From contig JAJGOT010000292.1 of NCBI GenBank assembly GCA_022457155.1, positions 567,501 through 631,500 on the forward strand: a stretch of 64,000 bases of DNA, written 5' to 3'. The DNA is from Cladopsammia gracilis. Lineage: Eukaryota; Cnidaria; Anthozoa; Scleractinia; Dendrophylliidae. The notes beneath the pieces are model-generated. The model worked only from the letters and a program-made list of their open reading frames with translations. It ran no database searches and had not been told where the DNA came from. Positions 9,776 to 21,549 of this stretch are shown here, piece after piece; the stretch's first letter is position 1; each line of letters opens with the position of its first letter. The position numbers and the translations under genes were made by a program.

Positions 9776-10675
9776 GTGGGGTTTATATTTTACAGTCTCC
9801 ACTTATTTACTGAACATGTTTTTAATAGGGCTCTATAAGTATGCCGTATGTAGCAGATATATCGTATATTTTTAACAGTTATTTTAACAGGCTTGCGCCT
9901 CGTCCAATATGACTGATATATATGTTTTTTAAATATTTCTCCGCATAATTTAATTGTGTTTAAATGAATGAACATCGATAGAGCTACATGCTGTACACAG
10001 TTTTCTAGTAATTGGATAAAAAATTAAAGTCCGAGTAATGATTTTATTTAGTTTTAATGCTTCCAGATTGGTCAAGAAATAGCCAATGCGCGTTATACTG
10101 TCGAAATTACTCGTTAATTTGACACACAAATGTGATATTTTATTTGTAGATTGACGAAGTAGCAAATAAAACTCTGCATAATTTGTAAAAGGGTAATAGT
10201 TATATGCTTAATATGTTATATGCGTAGAAGGGATATGCTCTTCTTCGTAACAGGGACGCTTAGCTCTGTCTGTTTGGAGCAGTATGACTTGTGAACAGTC
10301 TCCTTACTGGGCACATAGGAGAGGTTTAACTGCTGTAACTAGACTAAACTAAAACCTTGGAAGCCGTTTTAGATGATTTTCGATCAAAGCCATTACAATT
10401 AATTATCTCAGGTAATCACCTTCAGAAGTAACGCGTTATACGTGTCACCTGAGCTCACTTTGTTGTTTGCTGATTACCTGTTGATTAGTCAGTTTGTCAT
10501 TTCCTGGAGAATTGCTCGTTTTTCCTCTGCTAATCATTAGCGAGAAGCGAGATGTCTTCATTCCTTGAATGAGGTACTGCGGAGTTTTTGCTTTGGTTTT
10601 ATGAAAGTCGTGTAAAAAGGCGCTTAATACTGTTCGCTTTTTTCTTTGTTAAATAGTTTAGAGTTAATTATATGA
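9776..10675. other. No gene seen
   Basis: AT-rich sequence with short minus-strand frames of 60-70 codons that lack motifs. Confidence 0.35.
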
Positions 10676-10683
10676 ATTGACCA

Positions 10684-10965
10684 CTCGGGGGGGGGGGAGG
10701 GGGTACTCCCGGGATTTTTTTGGGTAGGAAAATTTGGCAAGTATTTTTTTTTGTGTCTTGATTTAAGAAGGAATTTTTTGCGTATACAAAACAATACGAA
10801 GATTCGTGGTAGTGGAAATGTTTAAGACTCGGAAATTCGACATGGGATTTTTTGGGGGTTAATTTTTTGGTCCAGGAATTTTTTTGGGTTTTGATTTTTG
10901 CCCCCATTCGATCATCCCCGTCACTTGAAATCCGGAGTACCCCCTCCTCCCCCCCCCCCCCCCGG
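10684..10965. mobile_element. hAT-type MITE with G-run terminal repeats
   Basis: The left end reads CTC then a long G-run and GGGGTACTCC; the right end is its complement with a long C-run. The element is 282 bp. It is flanked by the exact 8-bp duplication ATTGACCA (10676-10683 and 10966-10973), the length made by hAT transposases. The interior is T/G-rich and non-coding. Same terminal design as the elements at 39650 and 34058. Confidence 0.85.
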
Positions 10966-10973
10966 ATTGACCA

Positions 10974-11640
10974 TAAGTAAAGTTAGGTTCTTTTCACTAC
11001 GTAATAAGCCTAAACAGTAATCTTAGTTTAACTTGCATGTGATGTATTTTTTTTAGAAAATCTTTCAGTCGAACATGTAAGATGGGGGAGCTGTGATTGT
11101 TACACAGCAAACCAGCTACCAACCTGACCACTTCATGTATTTTGTAATTTTTAATAAACAATTATGAAAAATCAAGTCTGTTGATTGTGTACTTTTGGTC
11201 GATCGCTTTGTTGTGGAATACAGAAGCGATCGTACACGAATTCATTCTCAGTGCGCGTTAAGGTGATTCCCTAGTATTGCATTGCGCATCACTACTGCGC
11301 ATAATATCTTGCGTCATTTGCGCGTGCACGAGCGCGCGCGCACTCCGAAGCAATAGGGTTTCCTTTGAGGATGCAGTTCCCTGAGTAAATAAGCGGTTGT
11401 TTTCTCCCAAACGAGCTTGGTGACCTATCTTTTTTTTGCATAATTTCATTCTTTTAGTCCTTTTCTTTGTGCTGTAAAATTTTTAAAAAATAATCATGTC
11501 AGAAAAAAAAGTTATCGCGAAAAAGCATGCGCAGCCATCGCTCGTGGACACAAAATTCTATCCTCGAGATCACGCACCCGATGATTATTTTAAGTTAAGA
11601 GGGTGTCCACCAGAAAACCAGGCAGGACCAGGCAGGAGGT
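10974..11640. other. No gene seen
   Basis: AATAAA-like signals near 11150 and a GC-alternating patch near 11330 are visible. There is no supported coding frame. Confidence 0.35.
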
Positions 11641-12446
11641 GACAATTCTTGGTTTTCACTGTCACGCCATAAAATTTTAAAATGGTCTAAAATCGAAACG
11701 AATTAGCGAAGGAAGCCAATAATTTGTAATGTTATAAAAGAGTAACAAATAAACAACTTCGCGAAGTCTCAGATCTGTGCAATATTCCGTTGCTGAATTA
11801 TTCGCCGAAGCATTCGACTCAAATTTACAGAGCTTTGTATGGAAACGCCATCCCGGAGGGACACCAATATATAATGTTTTAGAATCGAAACTATTTAGTG
11901 AAAGAAGCCAATAATTTGTAATGTTATAAAAGAGTAACAAATAAAAAACTTCGCTAAGTCTCAGATCTGTGCAGTATCCCGTTGTTGAATTATTCGCCGA
12001 AGCACTCGACTCAAATTTACAGAGCTTTGTATGGAAACGCCATCTTGGTGCCCCTCCGAGGGGCACCAAGATGGCCGCCGGAAATCAATAAAAACATCTG
12101 GACTTCACTTTCGCTCTGAAAGCGATTACTTTTCTCTCGTGAACTACTATTCATTCGCATAAACTGCATTCCTAATACTTTAACTGCCCAAAGTGCCAAA
12201 AATCACGAGGAGAGGCCCTTGTTTCATAGGAAAAAGCTTTGTCACGGACGCCATGTTGGTGTCACGTAGGGTGAAAAGTCAGAAATTCAAAATGCTGTAT
12301 TTTCAAAACGAAAGACGCTACCGGGTTGGATACTTGTGAAAAGATTTATTTTTAAGTCATCTTCAACCTGGTGGACATATAAATTCAGAAGGCATTACAA
12401 TTTATGATTTTCGAATTTGATGACGTCACGTGAAAACCAAGAATAC
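11641..12446. mobile_element. Inverted-repeat element with internal duplication
   Basis: ATTCTTGGTTTTCAC near 11645 is inverted at 12428-12442, next to TGACGTCACG. Inside, about 190 bp is tandemly duplicated (from about 11688 and 11880), sharing the run from GAAGCCAATAATTTG to TATGGAAACGCCATC. The second copy ends in a 37-bp palindrome. The minus-strand frame over the duplication repeats itself and has no domain. Confidence 0.55.
12039..12075. repeat. 37-bp perfect palindrome
   Basis: GCCATCTTGGTGCCCCTC is followed by one C and its exact complement. 18-bp arms with a 1-nt centre can form a stable cruciform. YY1-like CCATCTTGG boxes face each other. Confidence 0.9.
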
Positions 12447-14099
12447 TCAAATCACCGATTTCGCTCAAACTTGGCACAAAGATCGAGGGTCATGAGTAGT
12501 AACATGTACCAAAATATAAGGTCAAAATTTTTTATTCTCTCTGAGTTGTAGGGTCCCCCCGAAAAATGGCCATTTGGCACAAATTTATGCATATTAATTA
12601 GCTAAATTTAGTCGAGTGGTAAGACAACAAAAATAGCAGCCTGGGAATAAAAACTACTAAATCGTATTCTATATTGATCAGTCTTGTAGCAAAATGTGTT
12701 ATTGGAATCGGTTGCTTTGATTTGTTGCTTTCCCAATACCGTAAGTGAAGAGCATGTTTGGTCACTTTCACGAGATGCCAAAATTAGGTCATTTTTATCT
12801 CGTTAAAGCGCATGCGCGCGAAACGAGATATAGGAGTCAGTAGAATATGGGGACAAAAGCTGTTAACAAATTTTTGTGGACTTTTGTCCGGGGGGGGTTA
12901 GTTGTTTCTTCTTTATAGAAGCTATATTAGGGCATTGAGGATATGGTTGGTTAAACCGGTTAGGATTTCAAGAAGGGCGTCACATACTGCTCCTAAAATT
13001 TTTGGGGAGCACCCCCGGACCTATTGTTAATTTCCCTTGGGTATCGGGATGTCAAAACTTGTGATGAACTTGTCATATCTCACATTACGTTACCGCAAAG
13101 GTATTAAGTTCTTCTTAAGTTTCGATATCTCACGTTACCTATCAGTTTCAATCATTTGTCGTAAAGCCATTTAAGCTGCCTTGCGTTTTTTTTTTTTTTG
13201 GCAAACGCAGTTTGAGAATTTCACGGTGTATTTTTACGAATGGAGACGTTTTAAGAAAGTTAAATGGGACGGGAAAGTTTGTGTTTTAATATGAGCGATA
13301 TGGTAAAGCAAAATTGCGTTTGTTCTATTTTGATTCATTGCTATTACGGTTTGATTATGCAATAGTATGGGAAAGACGTCATAGTTTTGTTAATTTAGCT
13401 ACCGTGCACAAGGATATTTTGCGGGTCGCGGAGACAGCTAAAATTTCTGCTGGAAGGAAATGTTTGCGGATTTCTGGTGAAGTATAAATAAAATCCAAGG
13501 CATCGGTATTAAACTGCAATTTTACTTCCTGACCGGAGGTTGTATAGTTCCCATAGTTATGGTTGCTGTTCTGGCGCCAATATGAACATAAACAACGAGA
13601 AAACTAGTGAGTGAATTATTGTACCTTGTTGTAAAAACGTATCAGTATTATGATAACAGTCTCTGGTTCTTTTGAGGACGTGTCTGGAGTTGAATCGGGA
13701 ATACAAATGACTGTTGTGCCGGTTGTCTAGGAGTTCACTGTTATGAGAGTTATGAGTTATGAGAGTTCACCGTTCTGTAAAATGAGGACCGGATGGCGGC
13801 GGATGGCGGATGGCGGACGGCGGATAATAAAATGCGGATAACAAAATGCGGATGATAAAATGCGGATGAAAAAAAAAACAGAAAAATAATTCCTTACGAT
13901 TTTTACCAAAAAAACAAAAAACAGAAAGAAAAGAAGCAGAAATAACTTTAAAATGGCACGAAACAAAAACACGAAACATTAACTTTATTGTCCAAACTGT
14001 CTTCAAGTTCCACTTCATGCCTCACTCAACCCTAGTTGGAAAATATATGAATGTTGCGTTTCGAGTTTGACCGATTGTGCAGTCTGCACGTGTTTGAGG
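12447..14099. other. No gene recognised; small repeats
   Basis: A T-run lies at 13185-13200. A short array of GGATGGCGG and AAAATGCGGAT units lies at 13790-13870. Minus-strand phenylalanine-rich frames at 13757-14018 come from the A-rich tract and are not considered genes. Confidence 0.35.
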
Positions 14100-14155
14100 A
14101 TGGAGTCCGACGAGTGTGACGATTACGGGCTTTTAAAATCTGTGTTTAGGAAACG
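14100..14155 (+). CDS. Candidate first exon, unknown protein
   Basis: ATG followed by 18 codons (MESDECDDYGLLKSVFRKR) meets a good splice donor, CG|GTAAGTT, at 14156. An acidic start with a basic end is compatible with a real exon. There is no homology I recognise, and the retroelement at 14279 begins 120 bp into the presumed intron. The exon is too short to be convincing alone. Confidence 0.25.
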
Positions 14156-14689
14156 GTAAGTTAGTAGAGTTCTTAAATTCGATTTAACTTCACCTGTTAC
14201 TTTGCTTCACAAACAATCTTTTCTGACTTTTTATTCGTGTTTGTATCTGGTTCGTTGAAGAGTCAGGAAGGTGATGCAATTGAGTGTTTTTATCATAGAT
14301 ATGTTAAAAGGGTTAATTACTACACTAGTTTCCGTTATGGATATCTTTGGAATGCATGTATTCAGATAAGACCTTTTTGAGTGTTCCACTGTCACGATCA
14401 TTCATTCCTGTGTTATCCTTTGTGAAAGCAAGAGCAACAATTCCGACCGCCATTACTGTGTCCGATCCAGAACTGTTGGCATGTGATGCTTGTCTTGATG
14501 CTTGTGGTGCAGTGTGTTTTGGGGAATTCTTCCATGCCAAGTTTCCTCCTTTTATTGCTAGTCAATATTTGAACATTAACCAGCTCGAACTGCTTACAAT
14601 CAGGTCAGCGTATACGCACTGAACAATCAACGTTCAACGAACGCCTTCATGCAGCGTTGTCTACGTGAAATTTGGTTGTTGCTGTCTCT

Positions 14690-14775
14690 TAACAATATCC
14701 GTTTATCTGCGCGTTACATTTGCGGGAAGTCATAGTCTAACGTTTTAGCGGATGCGTTGAGTCGTTCTTACTTAG
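14690..14775 (+). pseudogene. RNase H C-terminal remnant
   Basis: The frame reads through RYICGKS, a TAG stop, then SNVLADALSR. This is the conserved tail of RNase H in DIRS and Ty3-like elements, where the aspartate of ADALSR is catalytic. Upstream RT sequence is not found. Confidence 0.6.
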
Positions 14776-14974
14776 ACTCCTCGTACTCAGACTATTTGCA
14801 GCATGCCGTAGCTACCTTGAACCTTACCCAAGTATTTCCTAGCGACTCTATGCTCGTTTTTAATGTATATTAAGTAGCTACTTCCATTTATTTTCATAGA
14901 TCCTTATTAAGTTTATTGATTTTTCTTTCTTTCAATCTGTTTTTCAATTTTATCTCGCAGATCACATCGACGCT

Positions 14975-15862
14975 TTGCAGCAGTATTTAGGAACTATCCA
15001 GGTCCATGCTTTTTGCGACTCCACAAAGCGCTCTATGAGATGCTATATGCGAACATATTTATTGTTTTGCCAATATTTCGATTTCTTGCCTTTCCCAGTT
15101 TCCAAATCCGTTTATTTGCTTTATTTAGTTTTTTTTGTCACGTTCTTTAACGTCATACCGTTCGATCGTTAATTATTTGAGCATTATTTCACATATTAAC
15201 CGCTCGTGTGGTGCCAGTTTTGCCTTTCTTGACGATTTAATATGACGTTTATCTTGCCAAACGAGCGGTGCGTCGGATCTTGGGTGATTGTGTCGCACGA
15301 AAAGAACCGATCACTGTTGAGATCCTTTTACAATTGTCCCGTCTTTTCGATTTAGATAATCATTTGCACGTCTGCATGCGTGCTTTATTTTTAGCAGCCT
15401 TCTTTTCTTTTTTACGTATCTCTAATTTATTAGTCTGAAATTGGCGATTTCCAGGCGTGTTTTTTGACACTATCTAGCATGACTTTCACACCGCAAGGGG
15501 TTTTGTTGCGCATCACGCGCACTAAGACACTCCAGTTTCGGGAGCGGGTTTTAGAAATTCCCTTGCCGTTTATTCCCGGTTCGCCCCTTTGTCCTGTCAC
15601 CGCGCTTAGGCAGTATTTAGCTGGTGTACAATTGTCGCCCTCTTCACCATTATTCGTTTGTCAATCTCGGGGATCGTACAGGCCTATCTTGGCTCACCAG
15701 TATAATGCTCTTTCAACCATTGGGTTTAATCCCGCACAGTATTCCTCACACAGTATTCCTCGCACAGTTTTCGTCGCGGAGGCGCTACATTTGCTTTTTG
15801 TAATCGAGCGCCTACAGCTTTTATTAAATCGCATGGCGATTAGAAGAGTGACGCATATTTAA
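14975..15862 (+). pseudogene. Tyrosine recombinase fragments
   Basis: The first piece (14975-15172) resembles the N-terminal core-binding domain: RSMRCYMRTYLLFCQYF with a hydrophobic helix. The second (15464-15862) carries the start of the catalytic domain, with RITRTKTLQF, EIPLPFIPGSPLCPVTALR and the QYLAG block typical of DIRS and Ngaro recombinases. In that family the enzyme joins circular cDNA to the genome. The pieces lie in different frames with about 290 bp of broken sequence between them. The HxxR...Y catalytic tail is not recognisable; the second frame drifts after a duplicated YSSHSIP-like run. Non-functional. Confidence 0.7.
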
Positions 15863-16330
15863 TCTATCTCACTCTTTCCAACGAAAATAATTTTAAAATT
15901 ATCCATTCTATCACAACCAGACTCTCTCCCACATCGTAACTTCTTCTTCTCAAACCCTTTTTTTATTCTTTTTCCCCTTTGGGTTTGGCGGTTTATTGAA
16001 TAAACATACGTTTAACCCCATCTACTGAGTCTGTTTGTGGTAGTAATTGAGTGTTTTTATCATGGATATGTTAAAAGGGTTAATTACTACACTAGTTTCC
16101 GTTATGGATATCTTTGGAATGCACGTATTCAGATAAGACCTTTTTGAGCGTTCCACTGTCACGATCATTCATTCCTGTGTTATCCTTTGTGAAAGCAAGA
16201 GCAACCCCCCCCCCCCCCCCCACCCCTCACCCGGTTTAGGGTGTTGTTTCTTGTGCAGTATCAATTTGAATAAACATAGTTCAACATCCGTTTAACCCCA
16301 TCTACTGAGTCTGTTTGTGGTAGTAATTGA

Positions 16331-17527
16331 TAAGAAAAAGTGCGTGTGCTATAGCTTTGAAGTTGTTAACTATTTTCCTCTCGTATGTTATTGTGTTTGG
16401 CCATTTATAATCGCCAAAATGGGAATCTGAATAACTGGTAATATATATTTAAAGTTAACTTGGTCAGGGGTGAAAGAGTTTTGTTTCCTAAGTACTAGAA
16501 AATCATACTTTTCATACTTTTCACGTTTTTTAAATTTGGCTTTCTTTACATTTATCTATTAAACATATGATACATATATTAATTTGAGAATATCAGTATT
16601 ATAAAAGTGACAGGCCAAACACGACTCCCGCTAGTTGCATAATGTATAAAGAAACCTCTAGAATAGCTTTCCCAAGAAGGTCTACGAGATATTTGTTCCC
16701 CTTTGATCACCAAAATAGAGATGTGACAAATGCTCGATGTATGGTATGACTCTTTTATCTTTGGGATATAAATCTCTTTAATGACAGGAGGTCAGTTTAC
16801 ATGCTGTGCACACTCACTGCCATTTATAGAATTATTGTTTCCAGTCTATGCCTTCGTTATGCTAGTTCTCTTGGCATATGTTGGAGCGTCTTTGGCTAAC
16901 TTTTGTTGCAAGATAAGTAGTGATCGGCTGCAGTTTTTGTTAATTGTTATGAATATGCTTGGATCAGTCAATCTCTGAGGCTCGATTTCCGCCGCTTTCT
17001 CTCGTCCGGTCTCTGAGCCTCCAATCTCTCAGCCGGTGATTTAGTGTCTAAGTCTGCGGTGTGCAAGACTTGTGAGAAAGTGGATCTTTATCACGGATGT
17101 AAGTGTCCAAGATCAAAGTCTGAAGCTGCCGTATCTCTACTGGAATAATGACTTCTTGCAGTTTATGTTTTAGCTCCTTGTTTTATTCTGTTTTTGAGTA
17201 GTGTTTCTTGGAGCTTGAAGAACCTCCTGATCCGTTGTTTCATAATGGCGTTCGGGATTGCATCCCGACATGGCTTGTACAGATATGGTGATCTGTTTTG
17301 AAAATCTCACGGATGCTAGTGAATTCTTACGTTTTTCCACAGTTTATTTTTTAGTATTTATCAAATTATTATCCTCAAGCTGTAAACTGCGCATTGTAAA
17401 TTGGCGTAGAAATAATGGCAAAGTCCCGGGTCGGCGTCATCTAATTACCATTTTGTAAATTCAAATCTCTAAAAATAAACTCACAAACGCAACTTTGAAA
17501 TCAATAAATATTTTACCATTAAACTGT
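16331..17527. other. No gene recognised
   Basis: Near 17045-17145 a short frame carries CKTCEKVDLYHGCKCP, a zinc-knuckle-like cysteine cluster that may be a retroelement scrap. Otherwise AT-rich and non-coding. Confidence 0.35.
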
Positions 17528-17940
17528 TCAAAAGTGTTGAATAAATTGGATATTATATTTCGTTATTACAAAACATTGACATTCGAAGAGTGTGAGGTCA
17601 CCTTCGCATTTCTCCTGGTCTTCAGATGCCAGAGTTTTATCCAGTTGGTCTAAAAGCCAGTCTTGGCTAGATAAATAAACTTGTTCAGCCGAATGGAGGT
17701 TACGATAAAAATCGCGACATTCGCGAAGAATATTTTTATCGGAAGTCACGATTGAATTGTTGGCACGCAACTCTGAAATTGAGTCGCGTGTTTGTCGCTG
17801 ATTTTCAAGCTGGTAGAAATACTCCCGGGAAATACTTGGTCGGTTTTTCCCCGAACTTTATCCACTGTTTATTACTGCGAATGATGGCGTTTTTAGGAGA
17901 TCTTTGATCTCCGCCAAACGCGTGTGATCATCTGTTGTAT
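17528..17940 (-). pseudogene. LINE ORF2 linker fragment, Tx1/L1-like
   Basis: On the minus strand GEKPTKYF is followed after a 12-nt disturbance by YQLENQ, then a block ending CRDFYRNLHSAEQVYL and CEGDLTLFEC. This is the segment between endonuclease and reverse transcriptase in L1/Tx1-type LINEs. The frame changes at least twice. No RT catalytic box follows; homology ends near 17530. Confidence 0.65.
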
Positions 17941-18156
17941 TTAAATTACCACGAGACAGGACTTCTCACGCTTACGCTCACGGCATCGGTAGTAGGGGGT
18001 GGCCGGCAGTTTCTGGAGAAGGGTCGCACGGAGGTTCATTTTTTGGTTTTGTAGTGCAAATTAGGACCTTTGTTATTTAAACCTCACTGGGATTACAAAA
18101 TTTAAATAAGAAAGGAAAAACGAAATGAGTTCTGGTAGTTGCCGAGTCAAATGACG

Positions 18157-18853
18157 CTATCGTGCAAATGGCCTATTGTGGTTACAGGGGGAGTGTCGTT
18201 GCTGGTTGCTGTAGTGGGGGTCGGGAGGCCTCTGGTGTCCCCCCTCCGGGCACTGGAGCCTCGCGGTTCGCCTCGCGGCGTTTCGCCTTCGGGGAGTCTT
18301 TAACAACGCGCTCGGAAGACTGGCACCGGTAGCATAGTATTGGCTGGCCAGTGTACTTAAAAAAATAACTCGAGCCCTTGAGTGACTTATTTGCGTGGCA
18401 CTGCCTTTTGTAAACGTGTGAATTCTATGACACGGATGCCGTTCTCGATGTGCGCGTAGCTTTGAAGCAAAGCCGGCGGACTGCTCGCGCTTTGAGGTCG
18501 CCGTATTGTTCCACGAGTTGTAGCAGGTTTTCATCGGGGAATTCAACGGGAATGAAGCATGACACGTGTAGTGCTTTTTGCCGTAAAAGGCGTAAAGGGA
18601 TAACGCGGCTTTCGCAGTCAAAGCCCGATGCCGCCAACCGCGTGGCCGATTCTGTCCCAACGATTTCTTCCTTAAAGTTCGGTAACGACTGCGCTATACT
18701 GAGCGAGTCAAGATCCAGGTTTTCCTCCACTATCAAGCGGACAGTAAGTTCTAGTGTGGGCGAACGGCTGGTGTGCGGTACGCGCGGCCATCTCCACGTA
18801 ACGCGAGGGCGAGAAAACTCGCGAGACCAAAACCCAAATTGAAAAGCACGCAC
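18157..18853 (-). pseudogene. LINE ORF1 (nucleic-acid-binding) fragment, Tx1-like
   Basis: The minus strand starts at 18853 with a 142-residue frame that includes FIPVEFPDENLLQLVEQYGD, an RRM-like segment found in ORF1 proteins of Tx1-type LINEs and ZCCHC3-like proteins. Further on, in another frame, CYRCQSSERVVKD resembles their CCHC knuckle with the histidine and last cysteine lost. It lies upstream, in the minus sense, of the ORF2 fragment at 17528-17940, the expected order; the endonuclease is deleted between them. A strong start was not identified. Confidence 0.5.
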
Positions 18854-19336
18854 TCACCAAAGCGAAGACAGTTGGTTACAAGACGCTTTCTTGCTTGTGG
18901 TGAAAAAACGGCACCAAATCTTGTGAAAAAAAGCTCTCCTTAGTCGTCGAAGTTGAGGATTATTCTGGCTTTTGGTCTTGAAAAAGTGGAGCACTGATGA
19001 GAAAAGATCCCCCAATGCTGTACAGGGAAGTTGTTAGCAGAGGGGCACGGGTTCCCCTCCTTTTGCAAAAAAAAAAAATAATAATGATGATGATAAGGCC
19101 CAGCCTATAACATTTTCTAAACACGTCTATTGTATAACCAAATAATAGGACCCCATTTTAGTTACTAGCGTGAAAATGTAAATAACTTCTGTAAAAATGC
19201 AAGGACCACTAGAACAAACAGTAGCAATATATAGCTGGACCGTTACTTGTTTATTAGCCTATCGTGTGCCAGCAATTTATCTTAGCCCATTTTAAATATT
19301 GTAACCGTTTGTTTCCATCTTCACCAAGCTTTCCTA
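18854..19336. other. No gene seen
   Basis: An A-run near 19066 and AT-rich DNA leading to the hammerhead-like motif. No supported frame. Confidence 0.35.
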
Positions 19337-19378
19337 GCCCCTGATGAAGGTTAGTTTTGTCTAACCGAAATATCGGGC
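19337..19378 (+). ncRNA. Hammerhead-like motif, solo PLE remnant
   Basis: GCCC at 19337 pairs with GGGC at 19375 (stem I). CTGATGA at 19341-19347 is the core. GGTTAG/CTAACC with a TTTTGT loop is stem II. GAAA is at 19367-19370, followed by TATC. The self-complementary AUAU gives the dimeric layout seen in PLE hammerheads. As at 361-397, one extra A precedes stem II. No PLE protein lies nearby. Confidence 0.6.
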
Positions 19379-21093
19379 ATATCTTATTAAAAGAAATCGA
19401 ACAAATTTGCTGTCTGATCAGCCTTTTATGTTGAAGTTGGTTTTTTTTTGAAAATGTAAAGCCCATTTCGTGAACATAAATTTCTATTGGCTGATATGCA
19501 TCATGTGATGTTTTCATGTACGTATTTTAAGTAGACTTAATCTAAAGGTGCGCTACAACGGCATCTTTACCATATTCACTATCAATTCTTCTATTTTGTT
19601 TTTATTAACCACACGTTCTAACGCTTTAACGAGATGGCTTTAAGAGCCCTTTGATAGATAATAATATCTCCAATGGGCAACAAGCTAACAACATAATTTT
19701 AATACTAGAAGTAAGAAGTATCTTTTTGCTTACGAAAAATATAATAAAATTTTTGGGCAACTAAATAGCTTTTTTAGTATGACGGCATTTTTGCACCTCG
19801 CTCAACGATTTCTGGCGATTTCATCAAAATTCGGTAATTCTGAAGGGGTGAAAAAAGTGTTTCAGTTCCTGTAATTCAGGCAATTTGTGCCTTTTTGGAA
19901 ATTTCACTAGGTTAAATGGGTTATAACTGTAGGTCTTTGAAATTATTAGCAGTTTCAGCTTTGGGGGTTTGACCAACCTACCACCAGTAAAACTGCCCCA
20001 GACAAACCAAGTGTAGAATGGAATCCCCTTTCCATGTATTGATAACTGTGAAAGAATTAAAGTTTATGTTTACTTTAATGTACAGACCTTTACTTTTATA
20101 CTGTTTACTACAGGTGCCAGCAATTTATGTCCAATTGGTCAATTTCTTGTACTTGTACACACTGGTACTGTCAAATAGACTTTTAGAAACCATACTGGAT
20201 TATGATACTTATCAGTTGTCAGTGGATTGTCGACCAAAACTTTTTTGACCCACCCTTTACCAACCAAAAAACTTTTCTGTTCCCCCTCATGGGGATGCCA
20301 AACATTTTAAGCCTGCCCCAGCCATTCACCAGCTCCCCCTGCTGATAAATAATGAATACTCCCTAAAATGCAAGCAATGGAATTTTTAACGAATATTTAC
20401 TTATATTTGATTTATGTGTAAAATTAAAGGGATATTCTGATTTGGTATTGTATGATAGGTTAGTTAAGGGATATTTTATTGAGATGTAATTTTTAATTTT
20501 ATGTTAGTTTAACATTGTAACTTTGAACATATACCTTCTACTGCCATGACTTTGGTGAAAAATAGAATGGCCCCATGGCAGCTTTTCCTATTGTAGAAAT
20601 ATATTTAATTAGTGGGGGGGGGGGGAGTCGCTTATCCAGACCCTGAGATGGGGGGGGCTATTGAAAACATTTTCTCGGCCCTTAAATGGCCCTCAGTTTG
20701 GTCAATAAATAAGAGCGGGGCCTTGGCCCCTCCCCTGGATCTGCTACTATTAATTTAGGTTTTTCTAGGTAACAATGCACTGTTTACATAAAGATTTTTT
20801 TATATGTTGATATTTTAACCCTGACTTAACCTTTCATCACTATTTACCAGGAAAATGACCACTGTTTTCATTTTTAATTATTTTCAGCTTATTTCCTCAC
20901 GTTTTTAACTGAATTCCTGGCAGTCGGTATTCCTTACTTAAATTGAAAGTATTGAAATAACAACAAAAGTTTTAAATATATTTTTGAACATCTATTTTGA
21001 AAATATATTTTTAAACATGGCCTCCATGCATGAAAAGCAGTTTTTGTTTTTTATGTTACGTGCGTTCACGTGCGTAGACAAAAACGCATAAAG
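19379..21093. other. No gene recognised
   Basis: AT-rich. G-runs at 20613-20626 and 20651-20658 have no complementary partner nearby, so no G-run element is called. One plus-strand frame at 20018-20248 has hydrophobic residues but no motif. Confidence 0.35.
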
Positions 21094-21549
21094 ATGGTTT
21101 CCACTGTCGTGTAAATTTTTACGTGCGTAAAATAGGCGTAAATAAAACGCATGTTAACAATTCCCACTGTTCAGTGAAATGGAACATGTTCCGTTGCATT
21201 AGTCCGTAAACTCTTCCGTTCGCATTGGTTTTGGCGCCAAAAGCTTTTTGTGGCTTGGGCTGAAGCGTGAATTTGAATTGCGTGAGTATGCAATGAATTT
21301 GAATTCCGTGTTGCGTGAATTTGAATTGCGTGGTATACGTGGTGCACGGTACATCAGCAACTGAAGTCCACGCATTTTCTTTGACTGTCTTGTTTTTGTA
21401 GTGAACGTCGGTGGTATTCCACAAGCAGATATACTTTCTAACCTCTTCGATTATTACAGCTTCCAATTTTCCCATGTTGAGAGTGCTATCGACAAATTTA
21501 TATAATACAAATACAATATACAATAACCTTAAAATAGCAAAATTGCTAA

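Larger units (their letters stand above)
14279..16330 (+). mobile_element. Ngaro/DIRS-type tyrosine-recombinase retroelement remnant
   Basis: The repeats follow A1 - coding - B1 - A2 - B2: A1 14279-14438, A2 16046-16205 (about 97% alike), B1 15998-16050 and B2 16268-16330. Split direct repeats in this order are characteristic of Ngaro-like elements. The interior keeps the end of an RNase H domain (NVLADALSR near 14742-14770, behind an in-frame stop) and broken tyrosine recombinase pieces (14975-15862). Gag and most of the RT-RNase H are gone. A C-run of variable length separates A2 and B2. Confidence 0.75.

Noticed and set aside
15998..16330. Ordinary LTR pair for the 14.3-16.3 kb element
   Set aside because: Repeat order is A1, then B1-A2-B2, and ends are not TG...CA, so split direct repeats fit better.
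18157..18660. 167-codon minus-strand frame as a separate gene
   Set aside because: Overlaps the LINE ORF1 remnant in a shifted frame; composition looks out of frame.
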